Source: Legionellales bacterium
Lineage (GTDB): Bacteria; Pseudomonadota; Gammaproteobacteria; Berkiellales; Berkiellaceae
Assembly: GCA_023266435.1 (NCBI GenBank)
Contig: JAHFQF010000003.1
Coordinates: forward strand, 1 to 33,124
Direction of reading: 5' to 3'
DNA: 33,124 nt
Shown: piece by piece, positions 1-8,015 of the stretch
Numbering within the stretch: the stretch's first letter is position 1
Layout of the letters: every line of letters starts with the position of its first letter
Notes under the pieces: model-generated
Told to the model about the DNA's origin: nothing
Database searches by the model: none
Seen by the model: the letters and a program-made list of their open reading frames with translations, nothing else
Translations under genes and position numbers: made by a program

Positions 1-57
1 GCCACCTTGTTTCAAATAGTTTATCGCTTTTAATCGTAGATCTACCGAATAGCTCAT
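1..57 (-). CDS. IS630-family transposase, N-terminal fragment (runs off window)
   Basis: Reading leftwards from an ATG at 57, the visible 19 residues are MSYSVDLRLKAINYLKQGG. This is the typical opening of IS630/Tc1-like transposases, whose N-terminus is a helix-turn-helix that binds the element ends. A GGA lies about 5 bases before the ATG, a modest ribosome binding site. The rest of the gene lies outside the window, so I cannot say whether it is intact. The terminal inverted repeat should lie just to the right, roughly 58-110, but I cannot identify it without the other end. The call rests on a short stretch, so the family assignment is likely but not certain. Confidence 0.6.
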   Translation of the reverse strand, partial: MSYSVDLRLKAINYLKQGG

Positions 58-114
58 TGTTTTCCAAAAGCCTTATTCTAACAGAAATATTAACCCATTT
101 GAATTTTAATTAAC

Positions 115-120
115 TATAAT
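115..120 (+). promoter_or_regulatory. Putative -10 box for the 823-aa protein gene
   Basis: A perfect TATAAT lies 54 bases before the ATG at 175. No good -35 hexamer sits 16-18 bases upstream, so the promoter may be weak or activator-dependent. A start 6-8 bases downstream would fall inside the left arm of the inverted repeat 121-134. Confidence 0.5.
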
Positions 121-169
121 TATCTCCAGTGTTGGTCCAATCTCTGATTGTATATCAACACTGGAGATA
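121..169 (+). promoter_or_regulatory. Perfect 14-bp inverted repeat over the transcription start and ribosome binding site
   Basis: TATCTCCAGTGTTG (121-134) and CAACACTGGAGATA (156-169) are exact reverse complements separated by 21 bases. The right arm holds the GGAG ribosome binding site (163-166) of the gene starting at 175, and the left arm abuts the TATAAT. It could be an operator bound by a dimeric regulator. If transcription starts upstream, it could be a hairpin that hides the ribosome binding site. From the TATAAT promoter only about 8 bp of the stem would be transcribed, which favours the operator reading. Confidence 0.6.
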
Positions 170-174
170 TCGTT

Positions 175-2646
175 ATGTCAGGTCAAAACCACCCTTTTAA
201 TCTAGAGAATTGGAAAGACGCAACGCTTGAAGCAAAGCTAGAGGCAATTTTAAGTACGTTAAGTGACGCCCATAGAGACTATAGCTCGGCAGAAATCACT
301 GATTTTAATTCTGTTTTAACGGATGCTTTAAAAATATCCGCGCAATTTGGCCCAGTAAACGCGATATTACTCTCTTTATCCTCCACCAAAAATAGTCCCA
401 TAAAAATCGCTGCTCTCCAAGTGCTCGCTGGATTTTCTGATGATCAATTGCAAACACTTGAGTCAGCACATCAACATCACATTAAGCGACTTTTTAGTAG
501 TTTTTATAGCAGTGATAATTATAGCTCTTTGTCTGATAAAAAAACGCAGCCAAAACAGTTGCATACTTGGCAAAGAGAGGCGTTGAAGCACACTTTGTCA
601 ACTATTACTGACGGAGTCTATGCATCCATAAAGGATAAGGAGAAAAAACAAGCACTTTCTACACTTTTCCAAATTTGTTATGCAACCCAAACAGAGAGTG
701 TGTTTGGCATGGATTTTATTGATCATGCTAAATATGCATCTATGCCTGATTGGCAAAAGAAGGAATGGATTCTGCGTTTAATCAAGCAGGAAAACTTTAT
801 AGAATTGAATGCTTTGTCAAAATCAAGTTTCTTTTATCAATGTATTTTTGAACAACATGAGCAATTATTTGCAAAAAACCATACAGTGGCTCGGCGTTTA
901 AATGATATTTTAGATGGGCGCCTAAAAGATTCCTTAAAACTAGTACTAGTGGGAAAGATGTATTTGAAAACCTGGAATGAGTTACCCACTATACAAAAAA
1001 CCACCCTCTTAACACAGATTATTCAAGAAGAAAATGTCGCAGCGATAACCAAGATCATTCCTTTGTTAGATGCAAAATCTTTGAAATATCTCACTTTTAA
1101 ACAGAAGAAAATGCTGCTTGAAATTGATCCAGCAAACATTTTCCCTAAGCTACCAATTACACAACAGAAGAGTATTATTTCTATACTCATTAAAAAAGAG
1201 CGGGGAAATCTCACAATTGATTCAGACAGCAAAGAATTGAAAGGACTCATTCCTTTATTGTCAAAAGAGTTATTGAGCACATTCACAGTAGAACAAAACA
1301 AAGTATTGCTCGATATGGATCCTGATACAATATTTGAAAAACTGCCGCTTGATCAGCAAAGAACCATTGTTTTTAAATTAATCACTGATTCAGAAACAAT
1401 CCCCGGCAGCAAAGAGGACTTAAAAGGATTGGCGCGTTTATTTTCTGCTGAATTGTTCCAGAGCCTACCTATCGCACAGATAAAAGCATTACTTTCAATT
1501 GAAGCAACCATTGTATTTAACAATATGCCAGTTAAGCAACAAGCGGAAATTGTTAGTACACTCATTATAGAATCTGATCAAAACGACATAAAATATTTTT
1601 TACCACTGGTAGATGAGAGTGTTTTTGAAATACTACAGACAAATGCACTTATAAAATTACGTGACATCTACCAAGAAAAAATAATTGACTTACTACCCAA
1701 TCAAGCAGCTTATGATGCAGTTTTAAAAACTTTCACAGATCAAGATGATCAAGAAGCATTTATATCAGAAGTACGAGAAAGCGTTGAACATGAGTTTTTA
1801 GAAAAAACCAAAAAAAATATTATTACGCCCGCATGGAAAGTAGCACTTTTAGAACCAAGCTATATAGCAGGGGTCAAATCACTGTTATCACAACAACAGG
1901 CTGCCTCCGCTTCTAAGACATCCATCTTAGCCAGCATAAAATCTGCTGCTAAAATGATAGGTTATGCTCTATGGTCTCTTATACCAGTTTTAAATTATCG
2001 TTTAGCTAAAAACATTGGCGATCGAGTTGATGAAAAAATATTCAATAATACAGGCATTGGTAAATGGGCAGCTAGAATTTGTAGCTTTATTCCTGTTATT
2101 AATTTGATAGGATTTCTCGGTTGCGCAGCCGCTTTAAAATTAGAGGCTAAAGCGAACGGAGTACTGACTGACACAGAAACTAAACAAATCGCAAAGAGAA
2201 AAATCAAAATGAACGACCAAGATTTTGAAGATAAGAGTCAACAACTAGAGGCTTATTATGCTAATCAACATGATACAACTTTTATCGGCACTTTTGAGCG
2301 TGCCACACAAAGTAAAGAGCAAATTCGATCGGTATTCTCTTGGATAAAAAGCAAAGTTTCAAAAGAAAAAGATTTAAAAGTTACGTATGTAAGTTTTGAA
2401 TCCACCGTTCCCCAGGAAACAGGCAGGCCAATCACAGGCAAACAGCAGAATTCTAAAATTCTTCCTGCTGAGCAGGATCTTATACAACACGTGCAAGCAA
2501 AAACACCAGAACAAGCACCTCAGTCAGCTCTCCCTATAGTTCCCAAATCTAAAGGTAAAAAAGTAAACAAGCAGGTAAGTTTTGGCACAGCAGAAGTTGT
2601 ACACGCGATAGGAGCGGAAACAACCCATATCGGACAAAAACCATAA
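175..2646 (+). CDS. Unrecognised 823-aa repeat protein with hydrophobic C-terminal segments; possible secreted effector
   Basis: I do not recognise a family. The ATG at 175 is preferred over a TTG at 148 because GGAG lies 8 bases before it. The protein is mostly helical and lysine/glutamine/leucine-rich. Residues about 270-490 hold degenerate repeats of 55-65 residues, marked by LPITQQKSIISILI, LPLDQQRTIVFKLI and MPVKQQAEIVSTLI, each followed by a PLL/ALF-type helix and a segment like LLDMDPDTIFEKL. Residues about 590-660 contain two hydrophobic stretches (MIGYALWSLIPVL and ICSFIPVINLIGFLGCAAAL) that could insert in membranes. The tail is Gln/Pro/Lys-rich. There is no N-terminal signal peptide. 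Size, repeats, lone promoter and position beside an IS element resemble type IV effectors of intracellular bacteria, but no Dot/Icm genes are visible here, so that role is inference. Confidence 0.85.
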   Translation: MSGQNHPFNLENWKDATLEAKLEAILSTLSDAHRDYSSAEITDFNSVLTDALKISAQFGPVNAILLSLSSTKNSPIKIAALQVLAGFSDDQLQTLESAHQHHIKRLFSSFYSSDNYSSLSDKKTQPKQLHTWQREALKHTLSTITDGVYASIKDKEKKQALSTLFQICYATQTESVFGMDFIDHAKYASMPDWQKKEWILRLIKQENFIELNALSKSSFFYQCIFEQHEQLFAKNHTVARRLNDILDGRLKDSLKLVLVGKMYLKTWNELPTIQKTTLLTQIIQEENVAAITKIIPLLDAKSLKYLTFKQKKMLLEIDPANIFPKLPITQQKSIISILIKKERGNLTIDSDSKELKGLIPLLSKELLSTFTVEQNKVLLDMDPDTIFEKLPLDQQRTIVFKLITDSETIPGSKEDLKGLARLFSAELFQSLPIAQIKALLSIEATIVFNNMPVKQQAEIVSTLIIESDQNDIKYFLPLVDESVFEILQTNALIKLRDIYQEKIIDLLPNQAAYDAVLKTFTDQDDQEAFISEVRESVEHEFLEKTKKNIITPAWKVALLEPSYIAGVKSLLSQQQAASASKTSILASIKSAAKMIGYALWSLIPVLNYRLAKNIGDRVDEKIFNNTGIGKWAARICSFIPVINLIGFLGCAAALKLEAKANGVLTDTETKQIAKRKIKMNDQDFEDKSQQLEAYYANQHDTTFIGTFERATQSKEQIRSVFSWIKSKVSKEKDLKVTYVSFESTVPQETGRPITGKQQNSKILPAEQDLIQHVQAKTPEQAPQSALPIVPKSKGKKVNKQVSFGTAEVVHAIGAETTHIGQKP

Positions 2647-2654
2647 ACTATAGC

Positions 2655-3422
2655 TTAGATATCATAAGTCATTACAAGCGGAGCATGATCGGAAAAACGT
2701 GCTGCTTTGTAGATGTCGGCAGATTGCACAGTGTTTTTTAACCCCGCCGAAACCACCTGATAATCAATACGCCAACCTGTGTTATTTTCCCAAGCGCGAC
2801 CACGATTAGACCACCAAGTATATTGATCGCTTTCTTGATTCACAACACGAAAGGCATCCACCATATTTGCTTGACCAAAAAGATTATCCATCCAAGCTCG
2901 CTCTTCAGGTAAAAACCCCGTGTGGTTTAGGTTCCCACGCCAATTTTTAATGTCATTTTTTGTATGTGCAATATTATAGTCGCCACATAAAATCAGCTGG
3001 CAATCTTTGCTTATCTGCTCTAAATGCTGCATGAAATGATCCATGAATGCATACTTCTCTATCTGTCTCAGATCGCCACTTGTCCCCGAGGGGAAATAGA
3101 TGGAAGCTACCCAGAGTTGACCAAAGCGCATGGCCACATAGCGACCCTCTGCATCAGCAAGTGGATAACCCATGCTGACACTGACTGCATCCGGTTTATG
3201 TCGGCTATAGAGCGCTACCCCACTGTAGCCTTTCTGGACTGCATCCACATAAACACAGTGATACCCTTCAGGTTGATACATGGTGTGTGTAATCTGCTCA
3301 GGGTGAGCACGCACCTCTTGTAAACACACCAGATCTGCATCGGTTGTCTGCAACCACTCAAAAAATCCCTTACGAGCCGCAGCGCGAATACCATTTACAT
3401 TCAAAGTGATGATTTTTAGCAT
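2655..3422 (-). CDS. xth: Exodeoxyribonuclease III / AP endonuclease
   Basis: A 255-residue enzyme of the ExoIII (EEP) family, which cuts DNA 5' of abasic sites and degrades 3' ends in base excision repair. Visible active-site motifs are LNVNGIR at 7-13 (Asn7), LQEVR with Glu36, LCGDYNIAH with Asp148 and Asn150, WRIDY near 218-222, and SDHAPL with Asp245/His246. Its length lies between that of B. subtilis ExoA and E. coli XthA. It is convergent with the 823-aa protein gene, with only 8 bases between the stops and no obvious terminator there. No strong ribosome binding site precedes the ATG at 3422. Confidence 0.95.
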   Translation of the reverse strand: MLKIITLNVNGIRAAARKGFFEWLQTTDADLVCLQEVRAHPEQITHTMYQPEGYHCVYVDAVQKGYSGVALYSRHKPDAVSVSMGYPLADAEGRYVAMRFGQLWVASIYFPSGTSGDLRQIEKYAFMDHFMQHLEQISKDCQLILCGDYNIAHTKNDIKNWRGNLNHTGFLPEERAWMDNLFGQANMVDAFRVVNQESDQYTWWSNRGRAWENNTGWRIDYQVVSAGLKNTVQSADIYKAARFSDHAPLVMTYDI

Positions 3423-3517
3423 AAGAAGTTTTATAGCTTAAATGTCTTAATTAAATATTATGCCATAAGCTGGGTGTAATCGCCGCCCAAAAGCACTTTT
3501 CAGAAATTTTGGCAGTC

Positions 3518-3548
3518 TGCCTTCAATTTTCATGGAAAAATGAAGGCA
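3518..3548 (+). promoter_or_regulatory. Hairpin in the xth-pyrE intergenic region
   Basis: TGCCTTCA (3518-3525) and TGAAGGCA (3541-3548) are exact reverse complements, and the interior (ATTTTC...GAAAAA) extends the pairing imperfectly. There is no T-run after it, so it is not a classical terminator. It lies 131 bases before pyrE and could be leader structure or an operator between the divergent xth and pyrE genes. The remaining bases of the 256-bp gap hold a late TATAAA (about 3671-3676), which is too close to the pyrE ATG to judge as a promoter. Confidence 0.35.
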
Positions 3549-3678
3549 TGGTATGAAATTTTCCAGAAGAGCCTATTTGGGAGGAACTCAGATAGCAAGC
3601 AACCTTCTGTTTACAAGCCCCCGAAATCCTCTTAATATAGTGGCATCGCTCACTTACAAATGACAATGGTATAAAATC

Positions 3679-4308
3679 ATGCAGTCTTTTCAACAACAAT
3701 TTATCTCCACTGCCGTCGATAGAAAAGCACTCTTGTTCGGAGACTTTACACTCAAGTCCGGCCTCAAAAGCCCCTACTTCTTTAACTTAGGTACACTCTG
3801 CCACGGACAAGACTGGCTACTCTTAGGACAATGCTACGCAGATGCATTAGTACATCATCAACTGCCTGGGCAAGTGTTATTTGGTCCCGCCTATAAAGGC
3901 ATCCCGCTGATCAGCGTCACAGCCCTAATGCTCGCACAAACCCATCAACGTAATTACCCTACAGCCTACAATCGTAAAGAAGCCAAAGATCATGGTGAAG
4001 GTGGCACACTGGTGGGGGCTTCGGTTGCAAATCAAACTGTGATTTTATTAGATGATGTGCTCACAAAAGGCACAGCCCTCGGCCAAGCCAAACAATTGAT
4101 AGAGCAACAAGGAGGTACTGTCGCCAGCGTACTCGTGGCCCTAGACAGACAACAACGCGAAGGCAAGCAGACCATGCGCTCTCACCTATCAGCACAATGG
4201 CAAATCCCAATCGCAGCCATTGCAGACATGCAAGACGTCGTACACTATTTGAAACAACATGGACAAGCAGCGCAGGCGCAAGTGATTCACGCTTATCTGG
4301 AAGGTTAG
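3679..4308 (+). CDS. pyrE: Orotate phosphoribosyltransferase
   Basis: A 209-residue cytosolic enzyme that joins orotate and PRPP to give orotidine 5'-phosphate, the fifth step of pyrimidine synthesis. The PRPP-binding signature VILLDDVLTKGTA is at 121-133, and the flexible catalytic loop YNRKEAKDHGEGG is at 97-109. FTLKSGLKSPYFFN (23-36) matches the substrate-binding start of the family, whose usual length is about 213. The ATG at 3679 lacks a strong Shine-Dalgarno sequence. The gene stands alone between xth (divergent) and algC (convergent); there is no rph beside it, so the E. coli rph-pyrE attenuation arrangement is absent. Confidence 0.96.
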   Translation: MQSFQQQFISTAVDRKALLFGDFTLKSGLKSPYFFNLGTLCHGQDWLLLGQCYADALVHHQLPGQVLFGPAYKGIPLISVTALMLAQTHQRNYPTAYNRKEAKDHGEGGTLVGASVANQTVILLDDVLTKGTALGQAKQLIEQQGGTVASVLVALDRQQREGKQTMRSHLSAQWQIPIAAIADMQDVVHYLKQHGQAAQAQVIHAYLEG

Positions 4309-4363
4309 GCTCGAGGTTTGTAAGCGTTCAAGTGATATCCAGCAGTGACCCGCAGCCCCCACT

Positions 4364-4515
4364 CGCATCTTTGCTACTTCCCTCGCAAAAGCCGCCCAGA
4401 GTCTATCAAAACCCCTTTCCCTCAAACCCCGTGGAGGAGAGAAGAGTGGGGCGAAGGCCGAGAGGGCGGCTGAGCCTCAAGCTCGCTCACGCAAAGAGCC
4501 TCGGGTCTGCTCGGG
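4364..4515 (+). repeat. Dispersed intergenic repeat, family A, copy 1
   Basis: This stretch matches 21704-21836 in the same orientation. The right-hand 50 bases (4462-4511) are about 90% identical to 21783-21832 (five differences), centred on CACGCAAAGA and CCTCGGGTCTGCT. The left part shares GCTACTTCC and GCAAAAGC, with a more divergent middle. Both copies sit between the 3' ends of convergent genes (here pyrE and algC). No protein is credible across it. It looks like a REP/MITE-like non-coding repeat. Confidence 0.75.
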
Positions 4516-4562
4516 TCCTTTGATACTGTTTGAACGCTGACCTCTCGTGTGGTTAAGAAGAC

Positions 4563-5957
4563 TTAAAAAACTATTTCTAGTGTCGGATCCACTTTCAATA
4601 GTTCTGCTTTCACAGTGAATTGTAATTGTTTTAAACGTTCTTCTGTATCTGCTTCAAAGCGCAAGACCAAATTCGGTGTCGTATTGGATACACGCATTAA
4701 AGCCCATGCATCTGGATACTCAATACGCAATCCATCAATGGTAATGTACTCAGCACCTGGAAAACTTGCCGTGCGGATCAGCGCTTCCATGAAGCTTTCT
4801 TTAGTAGCATCGGGTATAGCCACGTGAATTTCGGGCGTATTAATTGGATCAGGGAATTGTGCGAACAATTGCGCAGAGGTTTTTGTTTGCTTAGACAATA
4901 TTTCTAAAATGCGAATAGCACTATAAGGACCATCATCAAAACCAAACCAACGCTCTTTAATGAAAAAATGCCCGCTCATTTCACCAGCTAAAATAGCGCC
5001 TGTTTCCAACATTTTTTGTTTCAAAACAGAGTGACCTGTTTTATACCAAATGGGCTCTCCCCCACACTCACGCACAACGGCTGCCAAATGTCTGGTACAT
5101 TTGATATCAAAAATCACCTTAGCACCAGGATTGCGCGATAACGCATCTTTGGCTAATAGCATCAACTGCCTGTCCGGATAAATAATTTGGCCTTCATTGG
5201 TAACCACCCCTACTCGATCGCCATCTCCATCAAAAGCAAAACCAATGTCCGCTTTTTCTTTTTTGACCGTTTCTATCAGTAATTGCAGATTTTTAGGCTG
5301 ACTGGGATCAGGATGATGAATGGGGAAATTACCATCCACCTCACAGGCCAATGGAATCACGGTGCAGCCAATACGAGAGAATAATTGAGGTGCGACAACA
5401 CTGGCTGCACCACTACCACAATCAATAACCACTTTCATGGGTTTCTCTATCACAATGTGTGATTGTACGGCAGTGATATAATCTGGCAGTATCGGTTTGG
5501 TCTGATAGCTTCCCTGACCATTTGTATACGCCTGTTTTTCGATACGCTGTCTAATCGCTTGTACAGCCTCTCCAAAAATAGGTTGTCCGTTCAGCGTGAT
5601 TTTAAGACCGTTGTCATGCTTAGGGTTATGACTACCGGTAACCATAATGCCATTTTTCACGCCTAAATGAACCACCGCAAAATATAATCCAGGCGAAGGT
5701 ACCATGCCCACATCAGTAATGTGCATACCAGCCTCTAATAAGCCTTTAATCAAAGCCTGCGATAACTCTGGACTGCTTAATCTACCATCACGTCCCACAG
5801 CGATTTGATCTTGCCCTTGGCTACGGATTTCTGTACCCACACTGCGACCAATGTGATAAACCAACTCTGCTGTCAATGTATCGCCCGCTTTACCTCGAAT
5901 GTCATAGGCTCTAAAAACAATCGGATCAAAATGGATTGGTGTCTTTATCTCGCTCAT
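4563..5957 (-). CDS. algC: Phosphomannomutase / phosphoglucomutase
   Basis: A 464-residue alpha-D-phosphohexomutase that converts hexose 6-phosphates to 1-phosphates for LPS, exopolysaccharide and nucleotide-sugar synthesis. The phosphoserine loop TGSHNP has Ser109. The Mg-binding loop DGDGDR is at 243-248. The sugar-specificity loop GEMSGH is at 325-330, and the C-terminal phosphate-binding domain carries RVSNTTPNLVLRFE. The length matches Pseudomonas AlgC (about 463). It follows dut with only 3 bases between them, giving the order coaBC-dut-algC known from pseudomonads and relatives, so it is probably cotranscribed. Family A repeat copy 1 lies just past its stop. Confidence 0.95.
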   Translation of the reverse strand: MSEIKTPIHFDPIVFRAYDIRGKAGDTLTAELVYHIGRSVGTEIRSQGQDQIAVGRDGRLSSPELSQALIKGLLEAGMHITDVGMVPSPGLYFAVVHLGVKNGIMVTGSHNPKHDNGLKITLNGQPIFGEAVQAIRQRIEKQAYTNGQGSYQTKPILPDYITAVQSHIVIEKPMKVVIDCGSGAASVVAPQLFSRIGCTVIPLACEVDGNFPIHHPDPSQPKNLQLLIETVKKEKADIGFAFDGDGDRVGVVTNEGQIIYPDRQLMLLAKDALSRNPGAKVIFDIKCTRHLAAVVRECGGEPIWYKTGHSVLKQKMLETGAILAGEMSGHFFIKERWFGFDDGPYSAIRILEILSKQTKTSAQLFAQFPDPINTPEIHVAIPDATKESFMEALIRTASFPGAEYITIDGLRIEYPDAWALMRVSNTTPNLVLRFEADTEERLKQLQFTVKAELLKVDPTLEIVF

Positions 5958-5960
5958 TTT

Positions 5961-6419
5961 TTATTTTGTTCCTGTGTGTCCAAATCCGCCCTGACCACGT
6001 GCGGTTTCCTGAAAATCGGTGACCATTTCAAATTGTACTTGTACAATCGGTACAATCACCAGTTGTGCGATTCGAGCACCTACGTCCAAGGTATGACTTT
6101 GGTTGCTACGATTCCAACAAGAAATCATCAGCGGTCCTTGATAGTCTGCATCAATGAGCCCCACTGAGTTTCCTAAAACGATGCCATGCTTATGCCCTAG
6201 CCCAGAGCGCGGTAAAATCATGCCTGCATAACGAGAGTCTTCAATATAAATCGATAGTCCTGTTGGGATCAGTTCGCATTGCCCTGGTAACAGTGTCAAC
6301 GGCTCAGTCAACATAGCGCGTAAATCTAATCCTGCAGCGCCTGTTGTTGCATACTGTGGTAAATCAAACGTTGATCCCAAACGACTGTCTAATACTTTCA
6401 CCTGAATGCTTTGCATCAT
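5961..6419 (-). CDS. dut: dUTP diphosphatase
   Basis: A 152-residue trimeric dUTPase that hydrolyses dUTP to dUMP, keeping uracil out of DNA and feeding dTMP synthesis. All five motifs are present: AGLDLRA (29-35), PRSGLG (70-75), GLIDADYQG (87-95), GARIAQL (114-120) and the C-terminal arm RGQGGFGHTG (141-150). The start MMQSIQVKVLDSRLG lines up with E. coli and Pseudomonas Dut starts, so the 56-bp overlap with the end of coaBC appears real. It is the middle gene of coaBC-dut-algC. Confidence 0.96.
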   Translation of the reverse strand: MMQSIQVKVLDSRLGSTFDLPQYATTGAAGLDLRAMLTEPLTLLPGQCELIPTGLSIYIEDSRYAGMILPRSGLGHKHGIVLGNSVGLIDADYQGPLMISCWNRSNQSHTLDVGARIAQLVIVPIVQVQFEMVTDFQETARGQGGFGHTGTK

Positions 6420-7611
6420 ACTGTTCTCTCACTAGCGTTAAAAGTTGATTGGCAATTTGAGATTTTGGCGCCATTGCTAACTGAACCTGACCTGCGACTG
6501 TAATGACGGTCAAGGCATTATCGTCCTTGTTAAAGGCGCAATGCTCGCCTCCTACCTCGTTCAAGGCAATCATATCACACTTTTTTGTTGCTAATTTATC
6601 TTCTGCATAAGCCAATCCCTGCTGTGTTTCCGCCGCAAATCCTACACAATACAGTCCTGCTGGATGGGCTGCTACGGCCGCTAAAATATCTGGGTTACGA
6701 ACTAATTCTAGCGTCAGGTGAGCTGCCCCTTTTTTGATTTTATGCTCGGCAGGGTGCACACAGCGGTAATCAGACACTGCCGCAACTCCAATAAAAATAT
6801 CGTGGGTAGGCGCCGCGGTTAGCACGGCTTGATACATTTGCTCTGCCGTGGTGACTTTTACACAGCGCACTCCTGTAGGCACGGGCAATTGGACTGGACC
6901 AGAGACGAGCGTTACCATCGCGCCGCGCGCCGCAGCGTCTGCGGCTAAAGCATATCCCATTTTTCCTGAGCTGCGATTCGCAATAAATCGCACGGGATCG
7001 ATGGGTTCCTGGGTAGGGCCGGCAGTCAATAACACGCTGCGCCCAGCCAAATCTTGAGGTGATGAGCAACGCTGTGACTGAATTCGAGCTACGATGTCTA
7101 TAGGCTCAAGCATGCGACCAGGGCCGATTGCACCGCAAGCTTGCTCACCTTGTGCAGGCTCAAGCACTTGATAACCTAAGGCTTTACACTGCTGTACATT
7201 GGCTTGGGTCTGAGGATGCAGCCACATGCTTTCATTCATGGCAGGGAATATCATCACTGGTGCCTGAGTGGCCAAAAGCAAGGTAGTCAACAAATCATCT
7301 GCAAAACCATGCGCAAGCTTAGCCAGGCAATGGGCCGAGGCAGGTGCGATCACAATCAAATCAGCCCACTCAGCTAATTCGATATGTGCCATACCATGTG
7401 CCACACTGACGTCAAAATCATCTTGATAGACAGGGGTTTGCGCAACTGCTTGCAGTGTCAGTGGCGTCACAAATTGGGCAGCCCGTGGCGTCACCACGCA
7501 ACGCGGAGTAGCCCCTGCTTTGACTAATAGCCTAACGAGCTCTGGCGTTTTATAGGCAGCAATCCCACCGGTGATACCCAATATGATCTTTTTGCCATAT
7601 AGCTCACTCAT
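6364..7611 (-). CDS. coaBC: Bifunctional phosphopantothenoylcysteine decarboxylase / phosphopantothenate-cysteine ligase
   Basis: A 415-residue two-domain enzyme for two consecutive steps of coenzyme A synthesis. The N-terminal flavodoxin-like CoaC domain has GITGGIAAYK, catalytic His76 (MAHIELAEWADL), the PAMNESMW loop and Cys159 in GEQACGAIGPGRML. The C-terminal CoaB domain has TAGPTQEPIDPVRFIANRSS and a KIKK motif. The start at 7611 is chosen over in-frame starts at 7641 and 7617 because GAGG lies about 7 bases before it and MSELYGKK matches known N-termini. The C-terminal tail extends 56 bp into dut, more than the usual few bases. It is divergent from rpmB. Confidence 0.95.
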   Translation of the reverse strand: MSELYGKKIILGITGGIAAYKTPELVRLLVKAGATPRCVVTPRAAQFVTPLTLQAVAQTPVYQDDFDVSVAHGMAHIELAEWADLIVIAPASAHCLAKLAHGFADDLLTTLLLATQAPVMIFPAMNESMWLHPQTQANVQQCKALGYQVLEPAQGEQACGAIGPGRMLEPIDIVARIQSQRCSSPQDLAGRSVLLTAGPTQEPIDPVRFIANRSSGKMGYALAADAAARGAMVTLVSGPVQLPVPTGVRCVKVTTAEQMYQAVLTAAPTHDIFIGVAAVSDYRCVHPAEHKIKKGAAHLTLELVRNPDILAAVAAHPAGLYCVGFAAETQQGLAYAEDKLATKKCDMIALNEVGGEHCAFNKDDNALTVITVAGQVQLAMAPKSQIANQLLTLVREQYDAKHSGESIRQSFGINV

Positions 7612-7689
7612 TATCATCCTCAGCCCCCTGAATTTGGCCATACCTTATCATGGCGACCTTTATTTTGACAGTCATATTGCACAGGTTTG

Positions 7690-7723
7690 CACTGAAAATC
7701 TCTGAATGATTGCCTTTTCAGTG
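7690..7723 (+). promoter_or_regulatory. 9-bp inverted repeat over the rpmB -35 region
   Basis: CACTGAAAA (7690-7698) and TTTTCAGTG (7715-7723) are exact reverse complements, 16 bases apart. The right arm begins at the last base of the proposed -35 hexamer and fills half the promoter spacer. The layout fits an operator, or upstream structure between divergent coaBC and rpmB. Confidence 0.4.
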
Positions 7724-7738
7724 AAAGTTTGATATAAA
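7710..7738 (+). promoter_or_regulatory. Promoter of rpmB-rpmG
   Basis: TTGCCT (7710-7715) and TATAAA (7733-7738) are separated by 17 bases, a good sigma-70-type match. Transcription would start near 7745, giving a leader of about 30 bases before rpmB. Confidence 0.6.
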
Positions 7739-7775
7739 GTTGGGCAGTTTTGAAAGAATAACAGGAACCCATATC

Positions 7776-8012
7776 ATGGCAAGACAGTGTATGATAACCG
7801 GCGTTAAAACCGCCGTCGGCAACAATGTTGCTCACTGTAATACCAAAGTTAAACGTACTTTTAAAGTGAATGTACGTTGGAAACGCTTTTGGTTTGAAAG
7901 TGAAAACCGTTTTGTTCGCCTTTTTGTGTCCAGCAGAGGCATGCGTACTATCGATAAGAGAGGCATTGACGTCGTAGTAGACGAACTACGCGCCAAAGGG
8001 GAGAAGGTTTAA
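7776..8012 (+). CDS. rpmB: 50S ribosomal protein L28 (bL28)
   Basis: A 78-residue basic large-subunit ribosomal protein, the same length as E. coli L28. It begins MARQCMITG and contains GNNVAHCN, FWFESENRFVRL and RGMRTIDKRGID, all typical of bL28. The ATG at 7776 has AGGAA about 9 bases upstream; an earlier in-frame ATG at 7740 is rejected because the family N-terminus begins here. It is followed after 3 bases by rpmG, the common rpmB-rpmG operon. Confidence 0.97.
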   Translation: MARQCMITGVKTAVGNNVAHCNTKVKRTFKVNVRWKRFWFESENRFVRLFVSSRGMRTIDKRGIDVVVDELRAKGEKV

Positions 8013-8015
8013 GCC

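Noticed and set aside
4197..4523. Plus-strand frame overlapping the end of pyrE and the family A repeat
   Set aside because: Arg/Pro/Ser-rich, overlaps a certain gene in another frame and is made mostly of repeat sequence.
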